Source: Planotetraspora thailandica (GTDB taxonomy: Bacteria > Actinomycetota > Actinomycetes > Streptosporangiales > Streptosporangiaceae). Taken from it: a stretch of 64,000 bases of DNA. Within the stretch, counting starts at the first letter, position 1. Every line of letters begins with the position of its first letter. Of this stretch, positions 17,155 to 26,179 are shown piece by piece. The position numbers and the translations under genes were made by a program. The stretch spans positions 62,001 to 126,000 of the forward strand of contig NZ_BOOR01000031.1 of NCBI RefSeq assembly GCF_016863335.1, in the 5' to 3' direction. The notes below the pieces were generated by a model. It was not told the DNA's origin. It ran no database searches and saw nothing but the letters and a program-made list of their open reading frames with translations.

Positions 17155-17166
17155 CGGTATAGACCA
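17155..17166. promoter_or_regulatory. DasR-like box (dre) 3
   Basis: CGGTATAGACCA followed by GT extends the symmetry toward the full 16-bp dre (ending ACCAGT). A weaker look-alike, TGGCCCAGACCC (17143-17154), abuts it. The box is ~180 bp before the GH20 start. Confidence 0.7.
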
Positions 17167-17345
17167 GTCACCACAATCGAGGAACAACGAGGACCGCCGG
17201 GACGGCCGGCTCCTGTGTGACTCCCCCGACACCGATCAGGACGCTGCACGCGTGTGCAGCGTCGTACGGGCATGCCCGGCATCCCCCGCGATGCCTGGAC
17301 CGCCCGTACTGGAGGCATGCCGCACCCCCCGATCCAAGGAGTGAC

Positions 17346-19931
17346 GTGAAGATCTCGTTCCTGGCGCACAAGCAGAGAGGAAACCGTGGCAGACGGCCTG
17401 TGGCCCACGCGGTCGCCGCTCTGGCAGTCTGTGCGCTCCTCTCCTCCTCCCTCACCGGCGCCGTGGCCGCCGCCGCTCACGCCGACACGGTCTCGACCAC
17501 ACCCGCATCGCCCCAGATCGTCCCCCTCCCGGTTTCGACGACCACCACGGCGGACGGCTTCACGCTCGGCCCCGATGCCCGCATCGTGGTCGACGACGCC
17601 TCCTCCGTCGGGGTCGCCGACCAGCTGGCGGCGGTCCTGCGCCCCTCCACCGGCTACGCTCTGCCGGTTTCGCAGGGCTCCGCCGCGAGCGGCGACATCT
17701 CCCTGGTCGTGGGTGATCCAGGAGTTCCGGCGGCCGAGGGCTACGAACTGGACGTCACGCACAGCGGAATCACCATCACCGCGGCGGGCGGGCACGGTCT
17801 GTTCAACGGCGTGCAGACGCTCCGGCAGTTGTTCCCCGTCTGGATCGAGAGCAGGACTCCGCAGCCGGCCACCTGGGCCGTGCCCGGGGTGCACATCTCC
17901 GACTACCCGCGTTACGGCTACCGCGGGGCGATGCTCGACATCGGCCGGCACTACGAGCCGGTCTCGGTGGTCAAGACCTACATCGACGAGATCGCCGCGT
18001 ACAAGGTGAACACGCTTCACCTGCACCTCAGCGACGACCAGGGCTTCCGCATCGCCATCAACGGCCGCCCCGAGCTCACCGACATCGGCAGCCAGTACTC
18101 CGGCGGCACGAGCAGGGCGTCCGACGGGACGACGAACGCGGACCCGGGCGGCTTCTGGACCCAGGCGGACTACGTCGACGTCGTGAACTACGCCGCGTCG
18201 CGTTTCATCACGGTCGTGCCGGAGATCGACAGCCCCGGGCACAACAACGCGATCATCATGTCGTACGCCTCGGCCGAGGCACAGGCGTACAAGGGCGGCT
18301 CGATCTACGACCCGAGCATCAACTGCAGCAACAAGAAGCCGCCGGTCTGGAACCTCAGCAACGCGGTAAACTACAGCGCCCTGTGCCCGGACAGTCCGTT
18401 GACCTGGCAGATCACCCAGGACATCGTCGAGCAGCTGTCCGCCCTGACCCCGGGGCCGTACTACCACATGGGCGGTGACGAGGTCTCGACCGCGCTTCTG
18501 TCGACCACCCAGTATCAGGACTTCATCACCCGCGAGTCCAAGATCGTGAAGGCCCAGGGCAAGATCGCGATGGGCTGGAACGAGATCGGCGAGGCACCCT
18601 TCGGGACCGACCCGGAGATGCCGCAGGGTGTCGTGCAGTACTGGGGCACCTCCCCCAACGGGTCGGGCGGCGACTCGGCCCGCACGGCGGTGCGCAAGGG
18701 CATGAAGATCGTCATGTCGCCGGCCAACAAGACCTACCTGGACATGAAGTACACCTCGAGCACGCCGCTCGGGACCACGTGGGCATGCACCTGCGACAAC
18801 GACGTCTTCTACAACTGGGAGCCGAGCACGCTCATCCCGGCGCGCACCGTGTCCGGCACGACGCTGCCCGCGGTGACGGACGCCGACATCATCGGCGTCG
18901 AGGCGCCGCTGTGGACGGAGACCGTCAAGAACCTCGCCCAGATCGAGTTCATGGCCTTCCCCCGTCTCACGGCGATCGCGGAGATCGGGTGGTCCCCGAA
19001 GGCGGGCCCCGACCACCCCGACCGCACCCTGGCCTCCTTCAAGGTGCGTGACGCCGCTCAGGGCGGGCGCTGGCAGGCGCGCAACCAGAACTTCTACGCC
19101 TCGGCCAACGTGCCCTGGGGTCTGGATCTGGTCGCCGGCGACACGACGCTGAACGACCGGAACACGATCAGTGGGCCGTTGGCGACCCTGGCCGCTCCCG
19201 GCAAGACGCTCGGTGCGCTGTCGGCGACCATCGAATGGGGTGACGGCACCAGCTCGGCCGGCACGCTGAGCGGCAGAGAGGCCACCAACCAGACCGTCAA
19301 CGGCCTGTACACGATCAGCGGTGATCACACGTACGGCGGGGCCGGTCTGTACGAGGCGAAGGTGACCGTGACGAGCGGCGCCACCACCGTGGTCGCGGGC
19401 TTCACCGTCAGGGCGACCGGTGTGCCCTCGTGCACGACGACCGTCACCGGGCGCCACTCCGGACCGTTGACCGTCTCCTCGGGGGTCACCTGCCTGGACG
19501 GCGCGACGGTCACGGGACCCGTGACCGTGCGGAAGGGCGCCGGGCTGTACGCGTCCGGTTCCCGGCTGGACGGCCCGCTGACGGCGGCCGGAGCCGTCGA
19601 CGTTCTGCTGTGCGACACCACCGTGTCCGGACCGGCCACGCTGACCGGCGGGGTGCGGGCCTGGCTCGGCAACGGGAACGGGGGCTGCGCAACGGCCACG
19701 GTCAAGGGCCCGGTGACGGTCACCGGCACGACGGGCCAGGTGGTCATCGACGGCTCGACGGTGAGCGGGCCGCTCGTCGTGCAGAACAACACGGTGCCGG
19801 CGGCGCCGATCGTCGCGGGCAACAACGTCGGCGGGCCGCTGTCGTGCACGGGGAACACCCCCGCGCCGAGCGACGACGGCAGGCCCAACACCGCGTCCGG
19901 CCCGAAGGCCGGCCAGTGCGCCGCTCTCTAG
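17346..19931 (+). CDS. Secreted GH20 beta-N-acetylhexosaminidase with PKD-like domain
   Basis: 861 residues from the GTG at 17346, with AAGGAG just upstream; the longer open frame has no ribosome site. A Sec signal (ALAVCALLSSSLTGAVAAAA, ending HADT) precedes the GH20 N-terminal alpha/beta domain and the TIM barrel (YRGAMLDIGRHYEPVSVVK, HLHLSDDQGFRIAI). The catalytic pair is Asp378-Glu379 in MGGDEVS. IGVEAPLWTET and FPRLTAIAEIGWSP close the barrel. A PKD-like module (EWGDGTSSAG, ~630) follows, then a ~140-residue stretch of repeated TVTGPVTV / SGPATLTG units that suggests a beta-solenoid tail. It releases terminal GlcNAc or GalNAc from chitin oligomers or glycoconjugates, fitting the DasR-like boxes upstream. 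Confidence 0.93.
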   Translation: MKISFLAHKQRGNRGRRPVAHAVAALAVCALLSSSLTGAVAAAAHADTVSTTPASPQIVPLPVSTTTTADGFTLGPDARIVVDDASSVGVADQLAAVLRPSTGYALPVSQGSAASGDISLVVGDPGVPAAEGYELDVTHSGITITAAGGHGLFNGVQTLRQLFPVWIESRTPQPATWAVPGVHISDYPRYGYRGAMLDIGRHYEPVSVVKTYIDEIAAYKVNTLHLHLSDDQGFRIAINGRPELTDIGSQYSGGTSRASDGTTNADPGGFWTQADYVDVVNYAASRFITVVPEIDSPGHNNAIIMSYASAEAQAYKGGSIYDPSINCSNKKPPVWNLSNAVNYSALCPDSPLTWQITQDIVEQLSALTPGPYYHMGGDEVSTALLSTTQYQDFITRESKIVKAQGKIAMGWNEIGEAPFGTDPEMPQGVVQYWGTSPNGSGGDSARTAVRKGMKIVMSPANKTYLDMKYTSSTPLGTTWACTCDNDVFYNWEPSTLIPARTVSGTTLPAVTDADIIGVEAPLWTETVKNLAQIEFMAFPRLTAIAEIGWSPKAGPDHPDRTLASFKVRDAAQGGRWQARNQNFYASANVPWGLDLVAGDTTLNDRNTISGPLATLAAPGKTLGALSATIEWGDGTSSAGTLSGREATNQTVNGLYTISGDHTYGGAGLYEAKVTVTSGATTVVAGFTVRATGVPSCTTTVTGRHSGPLTVSSGVTCLDGATVTGPVTVRKGAGLYASGSRLDGPLTAAGAVDVLLCDTTVSGPATLTGGVRAWLGNGNGGCATATVKGPVTVTGTTGQVVIDGSTVSGPLVVQNNTVPAAPIVAGNNVGGPLSCTGNTPAPSDDGRPNTASGPKAGQCAAL

Positions 19932-19939
19932 GATGACCG

Positions 19940-19966
19940 GCGGCCCCGCGAGGAACGCGGGGCCGC
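19940..19966. terminator. Bidirectional terminator between GH20 and the GNAT gene
   Basis: GCGGCCCCGC (19940-19949) and GCGGGGCCGC (19957-19966) form a perfect 10-bp stem with a 7-nt loop between two convergent stop codons. Confidence 0.75.
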
Positions 19967-19986
19967 TCCGGCCGTGTACGTCTCTG

Positions 19987-20691
19987 TCAGCCCTGGGACG
20001 CGCCGGTCAGTTCGTCCTCCGGAACCCGGAAGGCGCTGAACGTCGTCGTACGCCGCAGGACGAACCCGAGCGACTCATACAGCCGGATCGCGGTGACGTT
20101 GCTCGCCGCCGCGTGCAGGAACGGGGTCTCGCCACGTGCCCTGATGCCGGCGGCGACGGCCAGAACGAGGCGGGTCGCCAGACCCTGGCCGCGGAACTCC
20201 GCGTCGGTGCACACGGCGCTGATCTCGGTCCAGCCGGGCGGGTGCAGCCGCTCCCCCGCCATGGCGATCAGTGCCCCGCTCCGGCGGATGCCCAGGTACT
20301 CGCCCAGCTCGACGGTGCGCGGCAGGAACGGGCCCGGCTGGGCACGTCCGGCGAGGTCGAGCATCTCGGGTGCGTCGTCCGGCGTGAGCCGTACCACCTC
20401 GTCGTCCGCCGCGCCCCGCACGCCTTCGCCTGACATCTGGACGCCGGGCATGGCCATGACCACCTCCCAGCCGGGCGGCGGCGCCGTCGTGACCCCCGCC
20501 ACGGACACCATGGCGCCCGGGCCGGCGAACGCGGCGATGTCGTCCCAGTCGGCGGACGACGGCTCGCCGCCGACCGCCAGGAACGGGGACATGTCGACCG
20601 GATAGCGACGGACACCACCATGCACTTCGGCCAGATGGGCATGTGGGCCGGTGAGCGAGGCCCACACGGGGTTGTCGAGCGGGTGCGTCAC
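19987..20691 (-). CDS. GNAT-family N-acetyltransferase
   Basis: 234 residues. The C-terminal half is an FR47-like GNAT domain: the acetyl-CoA pyrophosphate loop is RGQGLATRLV, preceded by ISAVCTDAEF and followed by PFLHAAASNVTAIRLYESLGF. The N-terminal ~100 residues are less conserved. The start overlaps the stop of the quinone oxidoreductase gene by 4 nt, making it the last gene of the six-gene operon starting at 25371. Bacillus organosulfur operons also contain a GNAT that acetylates S-modified cysteines; the same role here is an inference. Confidence 0.85.
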   Translation of the reverse strand: MTHPLDNPVWASLTGPHAHLAEVHGGVRRYPVDMSPFLAVGGEPSSADWDDIAAFAGPGAMVSVAGVTTAPPPGWEVVMAMPGVQMSGEGVRGAADDEVVRLTPDDAPEMLDLAGRAQPGPFLPRTVELGEYLGIRRSGALIAMAGERLHPPGWTEISAVCTDAEFRGQGLATRLVLAVAAGIRARGETPFLHAAASNVTAIRLYESLGFVLRRTTTFSAFRVPEDELTGASQG

Positions 20692-21608
20692 CCGGTCACC
20701 TCTATCACGATCTTGCCCTGCGCATGCCCGTCCTCCACGGCGCGCAGCGCCGAGGCCGCCTCCTCCAGCGGGTAGGTGGCGGTCACGTACGGCAGAAGCA
20801 CTTCCTCGACGGCCAGGGCCGCGACGGCCTCCAGCACCTCGCGGTTGCGCTTGCGCTCCACGGGCTGCCCGCCGAGCAGCTGTACCGTGGCGCGGTCGGC
20901 GGCGGTGATCAGCGCGCGGCGGTCCTCGAGCAGCTCCGCCGCCTCCGCGAGAGCGTCACCGCCGACCAGGTCGAACACCGCGTCCACGCCCTCGGGCGCG
21001 ACCTTCCTGATCTGGTCCCCGGCGCCCGGCCCGTACGGGACGTGGACGGCGCCGAGCGACTCGACGAAGTCCCTCTTGGCGGGTGAGGCGGTGCCGATCA
21101 CCCGCAGGCCCTCGTGCCGGGCTATCTGTGCGGCGGCGACGCCCACGCCGCCGCCCACACCCGTGATCAGCAGCGCGGCGCCCGGGGGCAGACCGAGCTG
21201 GTGCACGCCGTCGTAGGCGGTGGCCGCCGCCACGGGGAGCGTCGCGGCGTCCACGAACGACAGACCCGCGGGCTTGCGTGCGGTGAGCTCGACCGGCAGC
21301 AGGGTGTATTCGGCGTAGCCGCCGGTCACGGGGTTGCCGAACACCTCGTCCCCGGGCTGGAAGTCCGTGACTCCGGGGCCGACCTCGACGACCACCCCGG
21401 CCGCCTCGCTGCCGAGAACCGCGGGCAGCGGGGGCGGCGTGGCGCCCGCCGGGACGTATCCGCTCCGCCGTTTCCAGTCCACCGGGTTCACACCCGCGGC
21501 CCGTACCGCGATCAGCACCTGGCCGGCCGCCGGCACGGGCCGGGGCAGGTCGGCGAACTCTTCGACTTCGGGGCCGCCATGGGCCCGGTACACGTACGCC
21601 TTCGGCAT
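20688..21608 (-). CDS. Zinc-independent NADPH quinone oxidoreductase-like (MDR family)
   Basis: 306 residues. The N-terminal GroES-like domain (RAAGVNPVDWKRRSGY, LGSEAAGVVVEVGPGV) lacks the Cys/His set for catalytic zinc. The nucleotide site is LLITGVGGGVGVAAAQIARH, followed by VIGTASPAKRDFVESLGA. The C terminus YPLEEAASALRAVEDGHAQGKIVIEV is typical of quinone or enone reductases. It is internal to the organosulfur-type operon, 13 bp downstream of the binding-protein gene, and might reduce an unsaturated fragment from monooxygenase cleavage. Confidence 0.88.
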   Translation of the reverse strand: MPKAYVYRAHGGPEVEEFADLPRPVPAAGQVLIAVRAAGVNPVDWKRRSGYVPAGATPPPLPAVLGSEAAGVVVEVGPGVTDFQPGDEVFGNPVTGGYAEYTLLPVELTARKPAGLSFVDAATLPVAAATAYDGVHQLGLPPGAALLITGVGGGVGVAAAQIARHEGLRVIGTASPAKRDFVESLGAVHVPYGPGAGDQIRKVAPEGVDAVFDLVGGDALAEAAELLEDRRALITAADRATVQLLGGQPVERKRNREVLEAVAALAVEEVLLPYVTATYPLEEAASALRAVEDGHAQGKIVIEVTG

Positions 21609-21621
21609 GGTCTTTCCTTGG

Positions 21622-22632
21622 TCAGCTCGACTGGCGGGGCAGTCCCGGCGGGTTGATCTGTGACTCGGGAATCGCCTCGTTGCCCAGACCCCAACGGTCC
21701 AGCACTTCCTTGTATTTCCCGTTCTCGATCACTGTGTTCAGCGCCTCATTGAGGGGTTTGACCAGGCCGTTGTCCTTCTTGGTCATCGCGGCGATGAGGC
21801 CTTGCAGGTCGGGGCCTGCGCCCGAGAAGGTGCCGGCGATGCGCGAGTCGCCGCTCACCGCGATGTTGTAGGCGATCGATGGGTTGGGCCCGAAGTACGC
21901 CTGGATGCGGCCGGACTTCAGCGCCAGGAGGGCGTCGCCGTACTTGTTGTAGTACTGGATCTCGGTGTCCTTGAGACCGGCTTCCTTGTTCTGCTCGACC
22001 CAGTCGAGAAGGATCTTCTCCTGGTTGGTGCCGGCGCCGACCGAGACGCGCAGCCCGGCGATGTCGGCGGGCTTGGTGATCTGCCTGATCGGACTGCCCG
22101 CCGGAACCTGCCAGGCCAGCTGGTCGATCCGGTAGGTGGCGAAATCGTAGATGTCCTTGCGTTCCTCGGTCACCGTGACGTTGTTGAAGACGACCTCCAG
22201 CTTGCCCGACTTGACGCCGAGGAAGAGGTTCTCCCACGAGCTGACCTCCGGCTTCAGCTCCAGTCCGAGGACGTCGGCGACGAGCTGGGCGATGTCGGTC
22301 TCCACCCCGATGAACGTCGTGTCGTCGTCGGCGAGGAAGTTCAGCGGCGGAGCCCCCTCCCCGCTGTAGCCGACGACGAGCCTGCCGTCCGCGGCGACGG
22401 CGGCGGGCACCTGCGCGGCGATGGAGTCCACCTTCTCCGCGCGCACCCGGTTCTGCTCGGGCCCGGTGTTGATCTTCTTGCCCGCCACGGTGGGCGCGGC
22501 GCTCGCGGTGTCGCCCTTGAGGGCGACCGTCGGCTCGGCGCCGCACGCGGCGGACACGCCGACGAGCACCGCGACGACCACGGCCAGGAGGAATGCGGGC
22601 ATGACGGAAGCCCGCCTGGCTGAAAGGCGCAT
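21622..22632 (-). CDS. Polar amino acid-type ABC substrate-binding lipoprotein
   Basis: 336 residues. The signal (SVMPAFLLAVVVAVLVGV) ends in lipobox SAACG, so the protein should be lipid-anchored. A ~60-residue variable linker precedes the family 3 solute-binding domain (GYSGEGAPPLNFLADD, GVETDIAQLVADVLGLEL, TVTEERKDIYDFATYRIDQLA, LRVSVGAGTNQEK). The usual ligands are amino acids or S-containing amino acids such as cystine. It lies between the ATPase and the oxidoreductase in the same operon. Confidence 0.9.
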   Translation of the reverse strand: MRLSARRASVMPAFLLAVVVAVLVGVSAACGAEPTVALKGDTASAAPTVAGKKINTGPEQNRVRAEKVDSIAAQVPAAVAADGRLVVGYSGEGAPPLNFLADDDTTFIGVETDIAQLVADVLGLELKPEVSSWENLFLGVKSGKLEVVFNNVTVTEERKDIYDFATYRIDQLAWQVPAGSPIRQITKPADIAGLRVSVGAGTNQEKILLDWVEQNKEAGLKDTEIQYYNKYGDALLALKSGRIQAYFGPNPSIAYNIAVSGDSRIAGTFSGAGPDLQGLIAAMTKKDNGLVKPLNEALNTVIENGKYKEVLDRWGLGNEAIPESQINPPGLPRQSS

Positions 22633-22646
22633 GAAGGTTCCTAGGG

Positions 22647-23408
22647 TCAGAGGACTTTGCCGATGAAGGCGCGGGTGCGCTCGTGTCGCGGGCTGTCGAG
22701 GACCTGCGACGGCGGTCCCTGTTCGAGGATCCGGCCGGCGTCCATGAAGACGACGGTGTCGGCCACCTCGCGGGCGAAGCCGATCTCATGGGTGACGACG
22801 AGCATGGTGGTGCCGGTGCGGGCCAGGTCCTTCATCACTTCGAGGACCTCGCCCACGAGTTCGGGGTCGAGCGCCGAGGTCGGCTCGTCGAAGAGCACGA
22901 CCTTCGGTTCCAGCGCGAGCGCGCGGGCGATGGCGACGCGCTGCTGCTGGCCGCCGGACAGGGTGCGCGGGTAGGCGTCGGCCTTGTCGGCCAGTCCCAC
23001 ACGGTCGAGCAGCCGGGTCACCAGGGCGTCGACCTCGGCCCTGCGCCGCCGCTGGGCCGAGAGCGGCGCCTCGGCGACGTTCTGCCGCACGGTGAGGTGC
23101 GGGAAAAGGTTGAAGCTCTGGAAGACGAAGCCGATCTTCGTACGCTGCCGGAGGATCTCCAGCTCGTGCAGCTCGTGCAGCTGGCCGCCCGCTCGCCGGT
23201 ATCCGACCAGCTCTCCCTCGATCTCGACCGTGCCCGACTCCACCTTCTCCAGATGGTTGATCGTGCGCAGCAACGTCGACTTCCCCGAGCCGGACGGTCC
23301 GAGGATCACGGCGACCTCGCCCTGCCGCACGCTCAGGCTCACGCCGCGCAGCACGTGAAGCGGGCCGAACCTCTTGTGCACGTCGTGCAGCTCCACCATC
23401 GAGGTCAT
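22647..23408 (-). CDS. Polar amino acid-type ABC transporter ATPase
   Basis: 253 residues from the ATG at 23408, which overlaps the permease stop (ATGA); a start three codons later is possible. Walker [11 protein letters not shown]-loop [12 protein letters not shown], signature [15 protein letters not shown], Walker [15 protein letters not shown] and switch VTHEIGFA match the GlnQ/ArtP/TcyN class. It energises the permease at 23405-24274. Confidence 0.94.
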   Translation of the reverse strand: MTSMVELHDVHKRFGPLHVLRGVSLSVRQGEVAVILGPSGSGKSTLLRTINHLEKVESGTVEIEGELVGYRRAGGQLHELHELEILRQRTKIGFVFQSFNLFPHLTVRQNVAEAPLSAQRRRRAEVDALVTRLLDRVGLADKADAYPRTLSGGQQQRVAIARALALEPKVVLFDEPTSALDPELVGEVLEVMKDLARTGTTMLVVTHEIGFAREVADTVVFMDAGRILEQGPPSQVLDSPRHERTRAFIGKVL

Positions 23409-24274
23409 GAGCGGCCCCTGCCGTAATGCCGCTCGACGTAGTACTGCACGGCCGACAACGCCGTGGTCAGGACGAGATACCAGACGGCCGCCACCAGGAG
23501 GAGTGCCATCACCCTGCCGTTGCGCATGTAGATGACCTGCACCTGATAGAACAACTCGGGCAGCGCCATGATGTAGACGACGGACGTGCCCTTGACCAGG
23601 CCGATGATCTCGTTGCCCGCGTTCGGCACGATGGTGCGCATCGCCTGCGGCAGGATGACCCGGAAAAGCCGCCGGACGCGTGGGATGCCCAGTGCCGCCG
23701 CGGCCTCCCGCTGGCCCGGATCCACCGACAGCAGCCCCCCGCGTACGATCTCGGCGGCGTAGGCCGCCTGGTGGAGTGCCAGTCCGAGCGCGGCGGCGGT
23801 GAGCGGCCCGATGAGGTCCATGGTGCCGATGTCGAAGAAGCCGGGCCCGAAGGGGACCCCGAACGACAACCGTGGATACAGCAGCGCCAGGTTGTACCAG
23901 AACAGCAGTTGCAGGATCAGTGGCACCGAACGGAAGAACCACACATAGCCCCAGGCCACCGAGGACAGCAGCCGATTGGGCGACAGGCGCATCAGGGCCA
24001 GCACGGTTCCCAGGGCGAATCCCAGGACGATGCCGAGCGCCGTCAGCTCCAGGGTGAGCACGACCGAGCGCAGCACCGAGGGCGCGAACAGGTACTGGCC
24101 GACGACGTCCCACTCCCACGCGGGATTGGTGACCAGCGAGTTGCCCGCCATCGCGAGCAGCAGCAGCACGCCGCCGCCCGCGATCCAGCGCAGCGGATGG
24201 CGCCTCGGGACGACGCGTAACGCGGGCTCGTCCCGCTGGACGGCCAGCTCGGCCGTGGCGCCCGGCAGCGTCAT
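23405..24274 (-). CDS. Polar amino acid-type ABC transporter permease
   Basis: 289 residues with a ~30-residue cytoplasmic N terminus and about five membrane helices (HisMQ family). The EAA loop is [26 protein letters not shown] in context, and [16 protein letters not shown] is the classic 'R-x-x-P' helix. It overlaps the upstream monooxygenase stop by 4 nt and the ATPase start by 4 nt, so the three are coupled. Confidence 0.92.
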   Translation of the reverse strand: MTLPGATAELAVQRDEPALRVVPRRHPLRWIAGGGVLLLLAMAGNSLVTNPAWEWDVVGQYLFAPSVLRSVVLTLELTALGIVLGFALGTVLALMRLSPNRLLSSVAWGYVWFFRSVPLILQLLFWYNLALLYPRLSFGVPFGPGFFDIGTMDLIGPLTAAALGLALHQAAYAAEIVRGGLLSVDPGQREAAAALGIPRVRRLFRVILPQAMRTIVPNAGNEIIGLVKGTSVVYIMALPELFYQVQVIYMRNGRVMALLLVAAVWYLVLTTALSAVQYYVERHYGRGRS

Positions 24275-25371
24275 GATCCCACCGGGCTCGGCGTCTTGGC
24301 CCGGTCGCGCGCCGCCACCCCTTCGCGGACGAGCGGAATGACATGGCGGCCGAAGTCGATGGCGTCGTCGAGGATGTCGTAGCCGCGCGCGGAGAGGATC
24401 TCCACGCCGAGGTCGTAGTAGTCGAGCAGCGCCTCGGCGACGGTCTCGGGCGTGCCGACGAGCGCGTTGGAGTTACCGGCGCCGCCGGTCGCCGCGGCGG
24501 TCGGCGTCCATAACGCGCGGTCGTGACGCTCGCCTCTCGCGGCCACCTCCAGGAGCCGTTGCGATCCCGTGTTCTGCGGCGCCCCGGACAGACGTCGCCT
24601 GTTCGCCCCGACGCGCTGCAGGTCGCCCAGGATGCGGTGCGCCTTCTCCCAGGCCAGCTCCTCCGTCGGGGCGATGATCGGCCGGAACGCGACCTGGATC
24701 TTCGGAATGTCCGTACGGCCGGCCCGCCGCGCCTCCTCCTTGATGGAGGAGATCTGCTGTGCGGTGTCGGCCAGCGGTTCGCCCCACAGGCAGTAGATGT
24801 CGGCTTCCGCGCCGCCCGCCTCGTACGCCACCGGCGACGATCCGCCGAAGGAGACCAGCGGGCGCGGTTCCTGGACCGGGAACACGTCGGACACGAAGTC
24901 CTTGAACGAGTAGTGCTCACCGTCGTGGTCGAAGGGCTCCCGCGAGGTCCAGCCCTTCTTGACGATCTGGATGTATTCCCTGGTCCGGGAGTAGCGGTCG
25001 TCCTTGGTCAGGAAGTCGCCCTCCCTACCCTGCTCGTGGTCGTTGCCGCCGGTGATGAAGTGCACGGTCAGCCGTCCGTCGCTGATCTGGTCGAGCGTGG
25101 CGAACGTCTTGAGGGCGTACGTCGGATACGACACGTTCGGCCGATGGGCCAGGAGGATCCCCAGGTCCGGCACGCTCGTGGCGACGTACGCGGCGGCCTG
25201 GGCCGGGTCGGGCGACCCGGACCCGTAGGCGAACAGGACGCGGTCCCAGCCGTACTCCTGATGAGCCCGGGCCAGGCGGAGCGTGTACTGCTTGTCGAAG
25301 GAGGGACCGGAGCGCGGCGACGTTTCCGAGCCGTCGTTGGTCCCGCCGATGCCGAGAAACTCGACAGGCAT
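24271..25371 (-). CDS. LLM-class flavin-dependent monooxygenase (alkanesulfonate monooxygenase-like)
   Basis: 366 residues, start preceded by AAAGG at 9 nt. The luciferase-like barrel is shown by [81 protein letters not shown] and [15 protein letters not shown], close to SsuD-type FMNH2-dependent desulfonating enzymes. First gene of a six-gene operon with a polar amino-acid importer and a GNAT, a combination known from S-alkylcysteine and sulfonate salvage loci. Substrate: an organosulfur compound, by inference. Confidence 0.88.
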   Translation of the reverse strand: MPVEFLGIGGTNDGSETSPRSGPSFDKQYTLRLARAHQEYGWDRVLFAYGSGSPDPAQAAAYVATSVPDLGILLAHRPNVSYPTYALKTFATLDQISDGRLTVHFITGGNDHEQGREGDFLTKDDRYSRTREYIQIVKKGWTSREPFDHDGEHYSFKDFVSDVFPVQEPRPLVSFGGSSPVAYEAGGAEADIYCLWGEPLADTAQQISSIKEEARRAGRTDIPKIQVAFRPIIAPTEELAWEKAHRILGDLQRVGANRRRLSGAPQNTGSQRLLEVAARGERHDRALWTPTAAATGGAGNSNALVGTPETVAEALLDYYDLGVEILSARGYDILDDAIDFGRHVIPLVREGVAARDRAKTPSPVGS

Positions 25372-25651
25372 GGCGAGCTGCCTTTCTGCGTGGCGTGGAC
25401 AGCTTCACCTCAACACACCGCCCTATTTCAGTCAAGACCTACTTGTTTAGTGGGTTATTCGCCGGGCCCGCTCGCTCTCCCGGGGAGCGGCGACTCCCCG
25501 TCAACAACGCGCACACTTTTCAGCCACAAATTGTCGAGATGTATGCGATTCAATGTGGCGATCGACGCAGCCCGCCAATCGCGGGACGATCGGAGCGAGC
25601 CAAGAAAAGCAGGCGTCCGGCCCGAAACGGGTCTGATCAGGAGATATCACC

Positions 25652-26179
25652 TTGCCACGCCGAATCCCCCCATTCACCCAGCCCGATGACCTCACCCCGG
25701 AGGAGGCGGCGGCCTGGGACCTCTTCCTCCGCGTTCTCCTCGTGACTCCCCACATGCTCGACACCGACCTGCAAGCCCGGCAGGGGCTCAATCTCAACGA
25801 GTTCGGCACACTGCTGGCCCTGGCCAAAGCACCCGATCAGCGGCTCCGGTTGGCCGACCTGGCCGAGGCGGTCATGATGTCCGCCGCCGGCATCACCCGG
25901 GTCACCGACCGCCTTTCCCGCGACGGAATGGTCGAGCGCATCCGGTGTGCGGACGACCGGCGGGGAGCCTATGCCGCCCTCACCGACCAGGGGGCCGACC
26001 GCCTGGCGGAGGCATATTCGACGCATCTGGACAGCATCCGCCGCCGCGTTCTAGACGAGTTCGACGAAGCGATCCTGCTCGCACTGGCGCGAGCGATGCC
26101 CAAGCTCAACGAATGGCTCAGCTCAACGAGTGGCTCGTCACCCTGGACTGAACGCCTCAGTTCGGGGCCGGCGGCCTGA
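25652..26179 (+). CDS. MarR-family regulator
   Basis: 175 residues from a TTG start with AGGAGAT at good spacing. The winged HTH is in NLNEFGTLLALAKAPDQRLR, LADLAEAVMMSAAGITRVTD and the wing RLSRDGMVERIRCADDRRGAYAALT. It is transcribed away from the monooxygenase operon across a 280-bp gap and could control it. Its last 42 bp overlap the 3' end of the convergent MFS gene. Confidence 0.88.
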   Translation: MPRRIPPFTQPDDLTPEEAAAWDLFLRVLLVTPHMLDTDLQARQGLNLNEFGTLLALAKAPDQRLRLADLAEAVMMSAAGITRVTDRLSRDGMVERIRCADDRRGAYAALTDQGADRLAEAYSTHLDSIRRRVLDEFDEAILLALARAMPKLNEWLSSTSGSSPWTERLSSGPAA

